Shown here piece after piece: positions 46,613 through 58,100 of a stretch of DNA of 64,000 bases (the stretch's first letter is position 1; each line of letters starts with the position of its first letter). Origin of the DNA: Paratrimastix pyriformis (Eukaryota; Preaxostyla; Paratrimastigidae). The translations under genes and the position numbers were made by a program. The notes under the pieces were generated by a model. It was not told the origin of the DNA, did not search any database, and worked only from the letters and a program-made list of their open reading frames with translations. The stretch lies in contig JAPMOS010000010.1 of the NCBI GenBank assembly GCA_027972325.1, positions 310,001-374,000 of the forward strand, written 5' to 3'.

Positions 46613-49600
46613 TTACTGCGTGAAATCTCCGGGGCTCAAGCGGCGAGGTTGCAAAATCCACAGATTCACCCGGCTGTGTTGCTTTTCGAAGCAGTTTCCC
46701 TCCTTGCGAACAAAGCGGCAGTGGGCATGCACACAATCATGTTGCATGCGGGCCTGCGTCATCTGCCGAAAAGTCTCGGCGCAAACTTGAATGGCTCTCA
46801 AGTTCGGATCCTCTTTGAATATTTCTTGTCTTCCAACGTCCGCAGATTGAGGCCACGGCCACTTGGCAACAGTCAACCGCTTGCGTTCGGAGTCCTCCAG
46901 GCGAAGGAACTGGCGGACCACAAGCCATGGCTTTCGGTCCGTGGTGGCGGAACTCGGGAGCAGAACGTCAATCAACCGAAGATAGAAGACCTACAGGGAA
47001 AGCGTGGCGGTGGTGTGGTGGTGGTGGTGGGTGGCGGGGACAGACTGATCCATCAAACAGGGCCATCATCATGGGGTCATCGAGCATGATATAGTGGTGA
47101 TCTGAGCCCATCACACCCTGTTGCCACGATCCCCGCACTTGCCCGCGCGCTTGCACGGCGATGAGCTCCAGCTTCTGATCGGCGTTCTCCACCTCTGTCT
47201 TCTTCCTCCAGACGCTGCCCAGTTGCCGGTGCTTGACCTGTGTGTGTGATGGAGACGGAGACGGGGATGATGACGAGGACTTCGCTGGCAGGCTTTCGCA
47301 GCCGCCACGGTCTGTGAGTTCACCCCTCCACCCACCACTATCACGCACTTCCCAACCTACCCTCACCATCCGGCCACACCTTTCCCCCATCATGACATGG
47401 TTACACGGTGCGCAGACCTCTGTGGCGCCGTAAAGGACTGCAAGATGCGGGAACCTCGAAAGAGTCTCCGCCAACCCCGCGGGAGCCCATTGAAGAGCCT
47501 GCCGAATCTGCTCGCGCTTGGCGATGCCTGCACTCGCGGTCTGTTTGCGGGTGTGCCTGTAGTCCTCGCGGATGCCGGCATGCATGTGCTCCTCCGCCTC
47601 ACAGTCGAACTCTTGGATCGATCCACGAAGCATCATATCCTGTGTGGGATATACACCAGACGAGGGGAGAACGTTCTCGCACAGACTTGGAGGAAGTGTC
47701 GGCGGAGATTGTGGAGTTTGGCACTTTTCCGAAAAGCGCTGTCGACCACAAGGACACGAAACAGCGCCTCCAGGCTTTGATACAAAGCCGACTTTGGGTC
47801 GGACAGCTCGGCCCAGGTGATGGGCTGAAGGACGCGCTCGTAGAAGGCTGCGGCCCTTGTCCATTGCTCCATCCTCAGCGGACGGATGAGGCCTCGACCG
47901 CTGCCACCCAAAAAAAAAACCCATTTTCGTTTGATTGACGAACGTTTCTGTCTTTCTGTCTCATCTTCACTTAGGCCTCTTTCTCGAGGCCCCACCCGCT
48001 CGGCTGGCTCTGCTCGACCCGGCCGGATCTCCCCACCTGGTCTGCCACCACGCCACCACCACGCCACCCCACGCCGCCACCCCGGGTTGTCACAGACATG
48101 ATGGGCATCTGTTTCAGCACGCTGACATAGTCCTTCCCATCAAAAGAGCCACAGTGCGCCAAACAATCGGGTCGACCGTGCGGGTAGCCCTTCCATGCGC
48201 GGGCATCAAGCCAAGCTGCTTCCTAAGACGAGGAGGAAGAGGAGGCATGTGACTTCTGGCCCACTTGCTCATCTTTCTCCCCTTCCAGGCGACCAGCGAC
48301 TGCTTAGCGGGATCCCCGAAGAGGCGGGCACAGACCAGCCGGGCGAACTCGAGGGTGTCAGTTCTTCCTTGGTCTGTGCCATGAGCTTCTTGAAGAGCCC
48401 CATCTGGAATTTTGAAAGGGTTGGTGGGTGGTCGAAGAAACCCTGACCTTGAAAAGATGGAGCGGATCACCGGAGAGGAAGCTCAAATCACACACTGCCA
48501 TGAGCAAGGGGTTGTCCACAGCCGAAGGGAGCACTCCTTGACGTGCCTCGCCGTCTCGGGCTGCCGCCGTTGCTGAGGCCCTCATCTCACTGTTCGTCTT
48601 CATGGGCTGGATCTCGACTCCGGGAATTGTCTGCTCCTTCGTCAGGAAGATGTCAAGCGCCCGAGCAGGCTCAGGAACTGGCTCAGGAAGATCAGGCTCG
48701 AGTCTCGGCCTCTTTGCTTGGTCTGTCTCCTTTGCCGCTTCGCCGAGCATTTTCGTTTCCTTTTTGCTCCGCGTCGCCATGAGTGGGATGCCCTGGAATT
48801 CGTGGGCATTCGTGCAGCAGCGGGGGCACCAACTTGTGGATGTGGGGCCTGTACATGGCAAGACCATCGGTAGCGCGTGGCCGTCTCCTTTCCACCCGAA
48901 GAGGACCGGCTGCACTTTGATCTATGATGTGGAAAGAGGAGAGGGCGAATGTTTGTAGTATGGTTCAATGTCTGTGCGCTCATTCGCTCGTTCACGACAC
49001 ACTTTTCCCGTTACTCCTTTCCTTCTTTACACGACACACGCACATCCCCACCCACGGGCAGACCTGTCGGCCTTCCAGGACAAGCGTGAACGGGTTGACT
49101 CGGGCGCAGACGTGGACAAGCCGCCGCGCAAAGGCCATCGCGTCTTCTTTGTCTGTGACGCCCATCATATGGTTTGCCGAGGGCGAATGTCGTTGGTCTT
49201 TTGGAAGGGATGGAAGGCCCATGAAGGAGCTTGACGAAAGAGCTGAGACATTTGAAAATGATCAGACAGACGTTTGCAAGCCACCTGTTTTGTGGCCGTC
49301 GTGTTTGCGGGTCTCATCCAAGAAGATCGTGAAGGGCACAATGACGTCGGGGCACCCCACCGCACGCTGTTTGGCATCGGCATCAAGGCGAGCGTAGCAC
49401 GGAAGGTCTGCCGGCCGAACTGGGACCAGGTTGTCTGCGCTCTTCCTCTGTGGGTTGAAGGTCACTGCACCACTGGGTTTGAGCCACTCGAGGGTTTCAG
49501 TCGAACTGTGGGTGAGCCGGGTCACAGGAACGAACCGAACGGCTTGCGGGAGATAGGCACAGGTTGGGGGCGTGGGCACCCATGCCATTTCGGCCACTTC

Positions 49601-51646
49601 CGCATACCAAGCAGCTTGAGGGATGGGTTCACCACCGGCTGGGGCTCACCCACTGCAAAGAATCTGCGGATGACTCCGAACGTCCTCCCGATGTCTTTTG
49701 GGAGGATATACCGCCCGGGTCCAACCTGTGTGGGTGTGGGTGTGGGGGTGTGGGGTGTGGGGGTGTGGGGGTGGGGGTTTGTGTGTGTGCATGAATGATC
49801 CATCAGCATCTCCGATCACATCACCCATCTGCCGTTTTCCCCCTTTCCTCCAGCGACATGCCACGCCGTGTGCTGAGCGCCGACGACATGGACGATCCGA
49901 CCGCCACGATGGCCAAGACCCCGTCACGGGTCTGCGCCCTCCTCACTGCCACCCAGTCATCATCACCACCCAGTCATCATCACCACCCAGTCATCATCAC
50001 CACCCAGTCATCATCACCACCCAGTCATCATCACCACCCAGTCATCATCACCACCCAGTCATCATCACCACCCAGTCATCATCACCACCCAGTCATCATC
50101 ATCACCACCCAGTCATCATCATCATCACCACCCAGTCATCATCATCATCACCACCCAGTCATCATCACCACCCAGTCATCATCACCCCGGTCATCATCAC
50201 CAGGGACAAACCTTCAGCACATTCTTTTCAGCTTCAAGAAAATCGTGGAAGAAAGCTGGCTCTTGGGGGGCGTTGTTGATCTCCACGACCTCACCCATTG
50301 CAAACTCCATGCACCTTGGAGGCGAATACTGCGGGGCTTGGGCCAGGTACCCATAGTTGGTGGAATACATGGTGGGGGCCATCATTGGGATTGTGTTGAG
50401 AATGTAGGGGCGCTTCTTGGTGTCGTGGATGGCCGCCTGAATGTGATCTTCCACTTTCAACAGGACGGTGTCCGGCCTCAACAGCGCCATACTACCCGGT
50501 GCGATCGGCCGTGGGGCCAGTGGAGCCGCCCAAAGGTCTGCAATTTTCTCGAACGTTGCCCAAGACGGGATCTTGTTGCCATTTTGGATGAACCTGCCGG
50601 AGGTGTGATGCACGGAGGTGTGATGCACGGAGGTGTGATGCACGGAGGTGTGATGCACGGAGGTGTGATGCACGGAGGTGTGATGCACGGAGGTGTGATG
50701 CACGGAGGTGTGATGCACGGAGGTGTGATGCACGGAGGTGTGATGCACGGAGGTGTGATGCCGGGGTGGGGGACTGGGGGTGGGGGACTGGGGGTGGGGG
50801 GGGGGGGGGGTGTTGGAGGGCACACGGACTTGATCACTTTGTGTATTGTGTGTTTCTGTGCCTCCGTGTATTGCGAGCGGCCACGCGGCCCGCAGAGGGT
50901 CTTTAGGACCAAGTGGGTCTCGGCGTTGACCCAATATCCATACTGGAGTGAATGGACGGGATTTTAATGGGTCATTATTGATCACACGCCCTTCACCACC
51001 CCACAGACCGCTGGGTCTTGGATGGCCTCTACTCGAGGCTTGATTTTAGCCCAGGCGGCCTCCCGGACGGCCTGTTGTGCCTCCCACTCCGATTGGGCCT
51101 CTTGGACAGGGACCGAGGGCTCGCCAGGTGTGGCCTCATCTTCCGAGGCAGACCCCTGGTTGGAAACAAGTGTGGATGGGTGATGGGGGGTGATGGGGGG
51201 GGTGATGGGGGGGGGGGGGGGGGGAGGGACACCAGCATTGACTTGCCGTCGCTCTCCGACTGATCAGCGTCGCTCTCTGCTCCTTCGGCTTCAGCGTCCT
51301 CGGCGGCCGCGTCCTCGGCGGCCGCGTCCTCGGCGGCCGCGTCCTCGGCGGCCGCGTCCTCGGCTGCTGCTGCTTCCTTCTGATCAATGTCGGTCTGATC
51401 TGTCTCTGCGGGTAAGGTTGGTGGCGGTGCCGTTGCCGTTGGTTTGCCTGCTGATTCGAGTGATGGCGGTGAGGGGAACGATTCTGTTGGGTGTGGTGTC
51501 ACCGGGACAGGGTCGATTTTTTTCCATTCCACTGTCCCTTTGCTGAGTTTGATACCGCGGCAGTGCTTGTGAGCTCGTTCATGTGCGTGAAGAGCGGAAT
51601 GGGCAAATTGCTTCCCACAACGGTTGCAGACGAATTTTTCTTCCAT
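46613..51646 (-). CDS. multi-exon C2H2-finger, transposase-like protein
   Basis: The start MEEKFVCNRCGKQFAHSALH at 51646 gives one C2H2 zinc finger (C-x2-C...H-x5-H). An acidic linker with AAEDA repeats (GC-rich 15-mers at 51296-51365) follows. Then come exons with WEAQQAVREAAWAKIKPRVE, NAETHLVLKTLCGPRGR, PSWATFEKIADLWAA, VIVPFTIFLDETRKHDGHKT, MMGVTDKEDAMAFARRLVHV, SWCPRCCTNAHEF, GDPLHLFKMGLFKKLM, EQWTRAAAFYERVLQPI, IREDYRHTRKQTASA and a final HCRFVRKEGNCFEKQHSRVN. A D-x-x-H-x-x-x-x-G-x-x-K segment, a D-[DE]-T segment and a C-x2-C pair are reminiscent of Plavaka/CMC transposases. At least ten introns use GTCTG/GTCCG donors like host genes. The gene looks open throughout. Exon order is inferred and the family is not certain. 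Confidence 0.45.
49958..50190 (+). repeat. minisatellite (CACCCAGTCATCAT)n
   Basis: About 16 copies of a 14-mer, with 3-base expansions in several units. It lies between two exons of the minus-strand transposase-like gene. Confidence 0.9.
50596..50762 (+). repeat. 15-mer minisatellite (GGTGTGATGCACGGA)n
   Basis: Eleven perfect copies, followed by a G-rich stretch. A GTCCGTG donor of the minus-strand gene lies on its right, which places it in an intron. Confidence 0.92.
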
Positions 51647-52148
51647 TCAGGAAAGAAAATATCATAGTCCAACCAGCCAGGGGAATATACCCATCCGCCG
51701 GATTTTTTTTTTTTTGACACGGGTGGGACCTCATGTTTTTTTGTTTGTTTTTTTTGGTTTTTGATTTTCTTTTTTATTTAAAAAAAATATTTTAATCAAA
51801 AATGTCTAGACACTCCGAAAAACTCACTCACTTTCTCACTCCAGAACGGCCCCAGCCCGCGATGCGTCCGACAACGGATCGCGCACAGGCAGGGATGCTC
51901 CGACCACCGACAAAGGTCCGGCTCCCTCGCCGCCCTCCCCTCGCCCCTCCCCTCGCCCCTCCTCTCGCCCCTCCTCTCGCCCCTCCTCTCGCCCCTCCTC
52001 TCGCCCCTCCCCTCGCCCCTCCTCTCGCCCCTCCCCTTGCCCCTCCCCTTGCCCCTCTTCTCTCCTTCTCATATTCCGGAAACCGAGCCCGTGGGCTCGT
52101 AAAAGGGAACACGAGAAAGAACGAAATCACCCATGCGGTCTTCACTTT
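51647..52148. other. AT-rich spacer and 12-mer repeat between two genes of the candidate element
   Basis: 51700-51800 is the most AT-rich stretch of the window, with runs of T and A. It is followed by (CGCCCCTCCTCT)n at about 51938-52062, ten copies. No gene seen. Confidence 0.7.
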
Positions 52149-53233
52149 TCACCTTCGTTGAACGAAGCCCGGTGGCAACGGAACAGCCCCGGTTGGCAAC
52201 AGGAACCCGAGCGGCACCGGCATTCCACGCATCTGGCCGGGACCCTGCATCGTCTGGCCGGCCTGGCTCCAGGGCTGCTGCTGCTGCATCTGGGGCTGCA
52301 GCATCTGGGGCTGCAGCATCTGGGGCTGCTGCATCTGGGGCTGCTGCATCTGGGGCTGCTGCATCTGGGGCTGCTGCATCTGGGGCTGCTGCTGTTGCAT
52401 CTGGGGCTGCTGCTGCTGCATCTGGGGCTGCTGCTGCTGCATCTGGGGCTGCTGCTGCTGCATCTGGGGCTGCTGCTGCATCTGGGGCTGCTGCTGCTGC
52501 ATCTGGGAGCTGCTGCTGCATCTGGGGCTGCTGCTGCTGCATCTGGGGCTGCTGCTGCTGCATCTGGCCGGCCTGGCTCCCGGGCTGCTGCTGGGCCTGC
52601 TCGATCAAACCGCTGCGCTTTTTTCAGCGCATCGCACAGGTCGGCAACGCCAACTTCCAGGCGCGGCTTCTTCTGTGACTGGGGATCGCCATCTGTTTCC
52701 TTCTCGGCCGAACGGGTCTTCCCGCAGCGGCCTTCGCGGCCTTCGCAGCGGCCTTCGCAGCGGCCTTCGGAGCAACGACTGGCTGGTGGCCCGCCAGGTA
52801 TTGGCCCAGACGACGGCCAAGCTCCTTGTCTGCAAGGACTTCCCGAGCCCATGCCACAAGTTGAGGCTGCGGCAAAGCGCTGGTCTGCTCTTGCTCTCCC
52901 GTGGTCGTTGTTGCAGTCGCTTTGAGAGCGACCGCGCGCGCGATGTCCGCTTTTAACGGAACATCTGCGTCATCCTTGAACAGCTTCACCAGCCCAGCGA
53001 TCTATTTGTCGAATGGAAGAGGTTATTGACCGATCGCTTGTGTGCGCAGACCACCACACCTGGCGGGCAACCTGCTTCGCCGAGCTTGGCCCCACGGAAG
53101 TTGGCGGCCTCGCCTGCTGGGATGCACGTGGAGGGCGTCATCTTCTCCAGAAAGGCATCGAAGGTCTTGTTTTCTTCGCCGGTGCGCTCCTTCGACAGGA
53201 TGCCGGTCCTCCAGTTGTTTACCTAAATTTTTT

Positions 53234-53265
<32 letters not shown>

Positions 53266-53765
53266 TGGAGGAGGAGGAGGAGGAGGGGGATGGAGATTCA
53301 ATGAATCTCTGTGGGACTCCATGGCGTGCGCAGGAGGCCGGGTTTCCACGGACGACTGCTGTCAACTCGACGGCAACCAGCTGCCGGGTGACCCGCGGGA
53401 TGATCCTCTGGGCCTGGGCGAGGGCATCGTCAATGTCAGCCTCGCCGATCGGCCCAAACGGCACGGTACGCGGAGGCCGGGCGCCGTGCGGCTTCTCATT
53501 GTCCGGCCAGGCAACACCGAGGAGGTACTTTGCCTAAGTGCGCAGCAGTGCAACAAACTGGAAGCGGTCTGCGATGAGCAAACCTTGGCAGACAGTGCCT
53601 GCCTGAGCTTTTACACTCTTCGGGCGTGAGCCTATTCAACAACAGAACGAGCTCGTCATGTCTTTCAGCCGCTTTTTTTTCATGCTCCCTTATCTCCTCC
53701 ACGATTTTTGTCGCCTGCCGTGCAAACGCCGTTTCAATACAAGTGATCAGCTGGTCGATGTCCAT
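52149..53765 (-). CDS. coiled-coil and Gln/Pro-rich protein of unknown function inside the candidate element
   Basis: MDIDQLITCIETAFARQATK starts a charged helix (VEEIREHEKKAAERHDEL). After an intron ending near 53540 come KYLLGVAWPDNEKPHGARPP and EADIDDALAQAQRIIPRVTR. Then NNWRTGILSKERTGEENKTF, KLFKDDADVPLKADIARAVA and a basic Ala-Lys repeat. The C-terminal third is MQQQQPQ-type repeats (CATCTGGGGCTGCTGCTG units, 52270-52570), and the protein ends LPPGFVQRR. No family was recognised. The repeats alternate between pure and degenerate units yet keep frame in MQQQQP form, so that part is plausibly translated. An in-frame Met at 53840 is an alternative start. Confidence 0.5.
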
Positions 53766-53869
53766 TGTGCAGCGCAGAAACCCCGAGCGAAAATTACCCA
53801 CTTCTCCCGCCATTTTGTTTTTCGAGCAACCCTCACTCACTCTCCCTCTTTCTCTGTTCTCTTGTAGCC

Positions 53870-54205
53870 ATGGACGCTCCTTGTGTCATCCAGGGTGAGT
53901 ACCAGTTCGATCAGCAGCCTGCTCGCGAGTCTGGAGTTGTTCTTTTGATCAAGTCCATTACACATGTTTTTTGCTTGCCCTCTCTAGGTGGGCTCCCACT
54001 TTTCTGTGATTCTCTTGGTAACTTTTTTGGCCACCTTGCTCTTTGGCAGAAGGATAACATCCTTGACATCTCTGGCCTCCTGTTTGTGGCAAACTGCACT
54101 GGTAGCCTTCTGCTCTTCCCGAACGCTACAGGTTTGTTTGATTCCGATCCGGCGGTGTCGGTTGGTAAACCAGCTTCGGTTTTTAGTTATTCACATTCAT
54201 TCTGA
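53870..54205 (+). CDS. small ORF of unknown function
   Basis: An open frame from MDAPCVIQGEYQFDQ to VFSYSHSF follows a C/T-rich leader. It contains the hydrophobic stretch ILDISGLLFVANCTGSLLLF. An alternative spliced reading (donor GTGAGT at 53893, acceptor near 53986) would give a TM segment VGSHFSVILLVTFLATLLF instead. I cannot decide between them and recognise neither. Confidence 0.25.
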   Translation: MDAPCVIQGEYQFDQQPARESGVVLLIKSITHVFCLPSLGGLPLFCDSLGNFFGHLALWQKDNILDISGLLFVANCTGSLLLFPNATGLFDSDPAVSVGKPASVFSYSHSF

Positions 54206-54207
54206 AC

Positions 54208-54555
54208 TCAGACATCCCGCCGATCTCGGGCCATGTCGTCGTTTTGCACTTCCTCCTCTGATACGTCCATCTTTTTTGCGTAGATGCACTCTTTCATCTG
54301 AATGCCTGCTTCGTGCCTTCCAACCTGCGACCGCACTGGCTCGCCCTGGATCCTGGATCCTGGTAGTATTCTCTTGCTTTTGTGGGAAATGAACTGGTCT
54401 GAGATCTTTTCGCCTTCAAGGAGTCCGGTTCCGAACGCTTTGTCATAGGTTTGACGCCCCAGTGAAAAGAGTTTTATAACCAGCTGTAGAATCCCTTCCT
54501 GAACATCTGGACATTGTCCCTGCCGACCCGGACCACCGGACCACGTCGTCGTCAT
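54208..54555 (-). CDS. small ORF of unknown function near the right end of the candidate element
   Basis: The frame encodes QEGILQLVIKLFSLGRQTYD and a charged C-terminal part (KKMDVSEEEVQNDDMARDRR). It is more protein-like than its shadows, with normal amino-acid composition in a lower-GC region. No homologue recognised. It may be one exon of a longer gene reaching to about 54640. Confidence 0.3.
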   Translation of the reverse strand: MTTTWSGGPGRQGQCPDVQEGILQLVIKLFSLGRQTYDKAFGTGLLEGEKISDQFISHKSKRILPGSRIQGEPVRSQVGRHEAGIQMKECIYAKKMDVSEEEVQNDDMARDRRDV

Positions 54556-55102
54556 GGTTTCTGTTTTGCCCTTCCTCTTGCTGGTGTTCCTTCATTTCTT
54601 CTGTTCTTTCTTCGGTTCTTAGATGGTGTAGCATGTTCGTCATTCTATCTCGATGGTTCGGCTTCCTTCATGTTCACGCCCTGCTTGTGGCTCCTCTTCT
54701 CCTAACTTGTAATTGGTGGAGTCGAATAAACGTGGTACACACTTTTTTTTTCTCCTCAACATCTCTCGGGGAGGGTGGGTGGTGGTGAGAGGGGGACTGT
54801 GCTTGCGAAGGCAAAAAATCAGGCAAAAATTGGGGGCAGAAAAAAATAGATCTGCGATATCGTGCGGCCGGCATTGGCCTTCGAAACTGTCATCAATCGG
54901 TAGAGGGTTCTTGGATGACGGGTTCTCCTCTTTCGATGGCGAACAGGGTCCTGGGTGCCTCTGAAACCCACCTCCAAGTCAGCCCCTATCTCGGGGACTC
55001 GCCACACTGTCCGTCACCGCCAGTCTGTTTCAGTGTGGCCGACAGTGTAGAAACTCGCCTGTGCAGAGTGCCAAAAGACAGTCTGCCACACCCTGCCGCC
55101 GT

Positions 55103-55119
55103 CACTCTGTTTCAGAGTA
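55103..55119 (-). repeat. right terminal inverted repeat
   Basis: On the minus strand TACTCTGAAACAGAGTG, matching the left end at 15 of 17 positions, with both differences symmetric in the palindrome. A second related copy (CAGTCTGTTTCAGTGTG) lies at 55021-55037. Confidence 0.6.
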
Positions 55120-55190
55120 CCGTTTGGACGCCGTCGAAACCATTTCGTCGGACAGCAGCTCGGACCGCGAGGGCGGATCGCCTCGACTCG

Positions 55191-58100
55191 ATGAAGAAGA
55201 AAAAGAATCCGCCGGACGAAAAACCGGATGAATCACAAGCCTCGCCTGAAAAGAAGAAGAAGAAGGGACATCATCAAAAGCACCCCTCTGAGACAATTCC
55301 ATCCCCATCCAAGCAATCAAGCGATCGCCCACGCCGGAAATCAAAGAAGGGCGACAAGAAAACCAAGAAAACCAAAGAAAAAGCCACTCCCAGTTGTGGC
55401 GCCCTTCAAGACGTCAACCCCAGCAACAAGGCAGAAGTCTGAGAACCATCATTCGACACCATTCCCATCCCACTTTTCGACCCACCAGTGTAAAGAGGCC
55501 TTCTTTGCCAATCCTCTCATCAGCCCGATCTTTCAGGTCTCTTTTTTTGCTTGAGACGTTGCCCCCTTCGACCCTTTTGACAGTACCCGAAAGGAGTCTC
55601 CCCCTCCACGGAGCGGTTTTCCGTGCCGCACACGGCCTACATGGATGAGGCCCTGCACATCTTGCACGACGTACTCAGTAAATATGGCACCGAGTCAAAC
55701 TACCTTGCCCAGGTGGGAGGTCTGCTCCTCCGGGGTCACCTGGGCCTTACCTCTCTGCCGTGGCGGCTCCCCCAGGGCGGCTGATGGACCAGACCGAGAC
55801 GAGCGCCTTCATCCAGCAGTGGCTGGCCGAGAACCAGCTCTCCGACCAGGTGCAGCACGTCTTCATCGAGAACGGGGTCGCGCCCACCTCCATCAAGGGC
55901 TCCGTCATGTTCATCAGCGTCCCCATCCAGTACCGCATCAACCGGTCCGCCACCTCCTCCCCTCCCATCTCACGGCTGATCTGACCCCTCTCTCTGGCCC
56001 CGGGGGGCGTAGGATTCTGGGGGTCTGCCAGCACGAGATCGGCACCCACTTCCTCCGTCGGGTCAACGACTCGAAGCAGGTCCGTCACCTCCCCATCGAA
56101 TCCCCTCCCCTCCACCCGCCCGCATCCTCGGAGGACCACCGGGCAGAAGAAACTGGTGGACCGGCGCCTCCTGTGACTGTGGCCGCGGCGAAAGCAGGAG
56201 CTCACCCCATGACGGGATCGGATTGGGTGGGGTGGGGTGGGGTGGGGTGTGGCGCCGCGCAGCCCTGGAACAAGCACCGCAAGAGGTACGGCCTCAAGAA
56301 CCCCCTGGTCACCGAGGAGGGTTCGTGGCCTCCACCAACCACCACCACCACCACCCCCCCCCGTCTGACCCTTGTTCCATCTGCGAATCCGGGGTTCCCA
56401 CGCACCGCACATGGCACGCAGGGCTGGCCTGCCTCAACACGCACATCGGGGGCGCCGACCAGCACCTCTACCAGGCCGCCCTGCACTACTACTCGGCCAT
56501 CATGGTCCCCAGCCACCCCGCCACACCCCGCCACCCCGCCATCCATCCACCCCACCCACCCGGCTCAATCGATCATCTGCTGGGTCCCTTCGTTCTGCCC
56601 GTTTGTTGGGGTGCCCGGTTCGGTGTCTCGGGCGGGCTGCGGCAGGCCTCGCGGCTCTCATTCGCGGAGCTGTTCGCCCAGCTGGAGCCCTTCATCGACG
56701 ACAAGGAGCGCCGCTGGCGCGGTCTGCACAACCCCTCCCTCCCTCCCTCCCCTCCTCTCCCTCCCTCTCCCTCCCTCCCTCCCTCCACCCTCCTCTCCCT
56801 CCTCTCCCTCCTCTCCCTCCTCTCCCTCCTCCCTCTCCCCCCTCCTCCTCTCCCTCCTCTCCATCCTCCCACCCACCAACGTTTCACCCACCCCCCTTCC
56901 CGGCGGGCAGAATGTCTCCGGGTGAAGCGCGGCCTCGTGGACACCTCCCTCCCGGCCGCCTTCTGCAAGGACCAGGTCGGCCGCCCTCGACCTGCCCTTC
57001 GCCTCTCCCTCCGTCCCGCCACCCCATCCCACGCCACTCACCCGGAGCCCCTGTGTCGATGCCCCGGCCACGGTGGGCACAGGTCTACTTCATCGGGGCC
57101 ATCCAGCTGCTTCGCGTGCGGCGCTTCTTCAACTTCGCCTCCCTCTACGCGGGTCAGGCCCACCCCCTGCCCCTGCCCCTTCATGCCCCTGCCCCTTCCT
57201 GCCCCTTCCTGCCCCCGATCATCCTTCTTCTTGCCTCACCCGGTCCTTCTTCCGGCGATTGATGTCTCCCCTGATCCTCCCCCATCCTTCGTCGCCTGAT
57301 CTCGTGCCCCCTCGCGCCTCTTCGCCCCTCCGCCACCCCGCTCCGCTCAGGGCGACTGGATCTCTCGGATGCGCCCCGGATGGCGTCCCTCAGCGCCCCG
57401 GGGGCTGTCAGGCTGCCGGCCTTCATCGCCGACCAGACCTTGTACAGGGAGGTCCGCCCCCCCCCCCCCCCCCCGTCCGATGCCTCCCGACCTGCCAGAC
57501 GTTTGCTCACGATATTCCATCTTGCCATCCCCCCCCCCCCCCCCCCTCCTCCTCCTCCTCCTCCTCCTCCTCCTCCTCCTCCTCCTCCTCCGCCGCCCCG
57601 GCCAGCGGCTGGAGGCCATGGCCCAGGTGAACAACCTGCTCGAGACGGACCCGGAGCCCCTGCCCGGGCTGCTGCCCATCACGCTGCCCTCGATCGGCCT
57701 CACGGGGGGCCCCTCGCCCCCCTCGAGCCCCATCCTCGAGCCCACTCCGGACCCTTCGCCGGCCCCCCGCCGGGCCCAGTCGCCCGAGGTGCGCCGCAAG
57801 GGCCGCCGCCGGGTCCCGGAGCCCCTGCGGCGCACCTCCCCCGGGCGCGCCGTCCTGCGATGGACCAGCTCGGAGCCTCCGTCCCCCCGGGCGGCCGCCG
57901 CCGCCGAGGGAAACCCCCCGCCCGCTGCCCTCCCGCCCTGGGCGGCCCCCACGGCGGCGCGATCGGGGCATCCGGCGGGGACCCGGCCGCCGCTCTTCAT
58001 CCGCAGCATGCTGCCACCCGAACCCCTCGTTCCCGTTGCGGTGGCCCCCGCCGCCGCCGGGCCGCCGCCCATCTTGGCATCCCCGCCGCTCGCACAGCCG

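Larger units (their letters stand above)
44896..55119. mobile_element. candidate 10.2 kb cut-and-paste DNA transposon (CMC/Plavaka-like?)
   Basis: The left end reads TAGTCTGAAACAGACTG and the right end, on the other strand, TACTCTGAAACAGAGTG (15 of 17 identical). Both are followed inward by a GACGGC...AGGGT segment, and further copies of a CAGAGT-type motif lie subterminally. The same 3 bp, CCG, abut both ends (44893-44895 and 55120-55122), as expected of a target-site duplication. Inside are a many-exon minus-strand gene with a C2H2 finger and a transposase-like D-P-L-H segment (46613-51646), a Gln-rich gene (52149-53765), small ORFs and long minisatellites. Three-base duplications fit CACTA/CMC-type elements, but the end sequence is not CACTA. 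Family is inferred; the alternative is a coincidental repeat pair in two promoters. Confidence 0.55.

Noticed and set aside
45530-46623. A full Furry gene
   Set aside because: Only one family-like exon was found in about 1.1 kb, while Furry proteins are thousands of residues. It is kept as a low-confidence fragment only.
45611-47089. 492-codon plus-strand frame across the C-rich minisatellite
   Set aside because: All three plus frames are open through the repeat because it lacks stops. Amino-acid content is His/Pro only.
44896-55119. Polinton or retrovirus-like element
   Set aside because: No reverse transcriptase, integrase, polymerase B, capsid or ATPase motif was seen, and the terminal repeats are only about 17 nt. 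A plain DNA transposon fits better.
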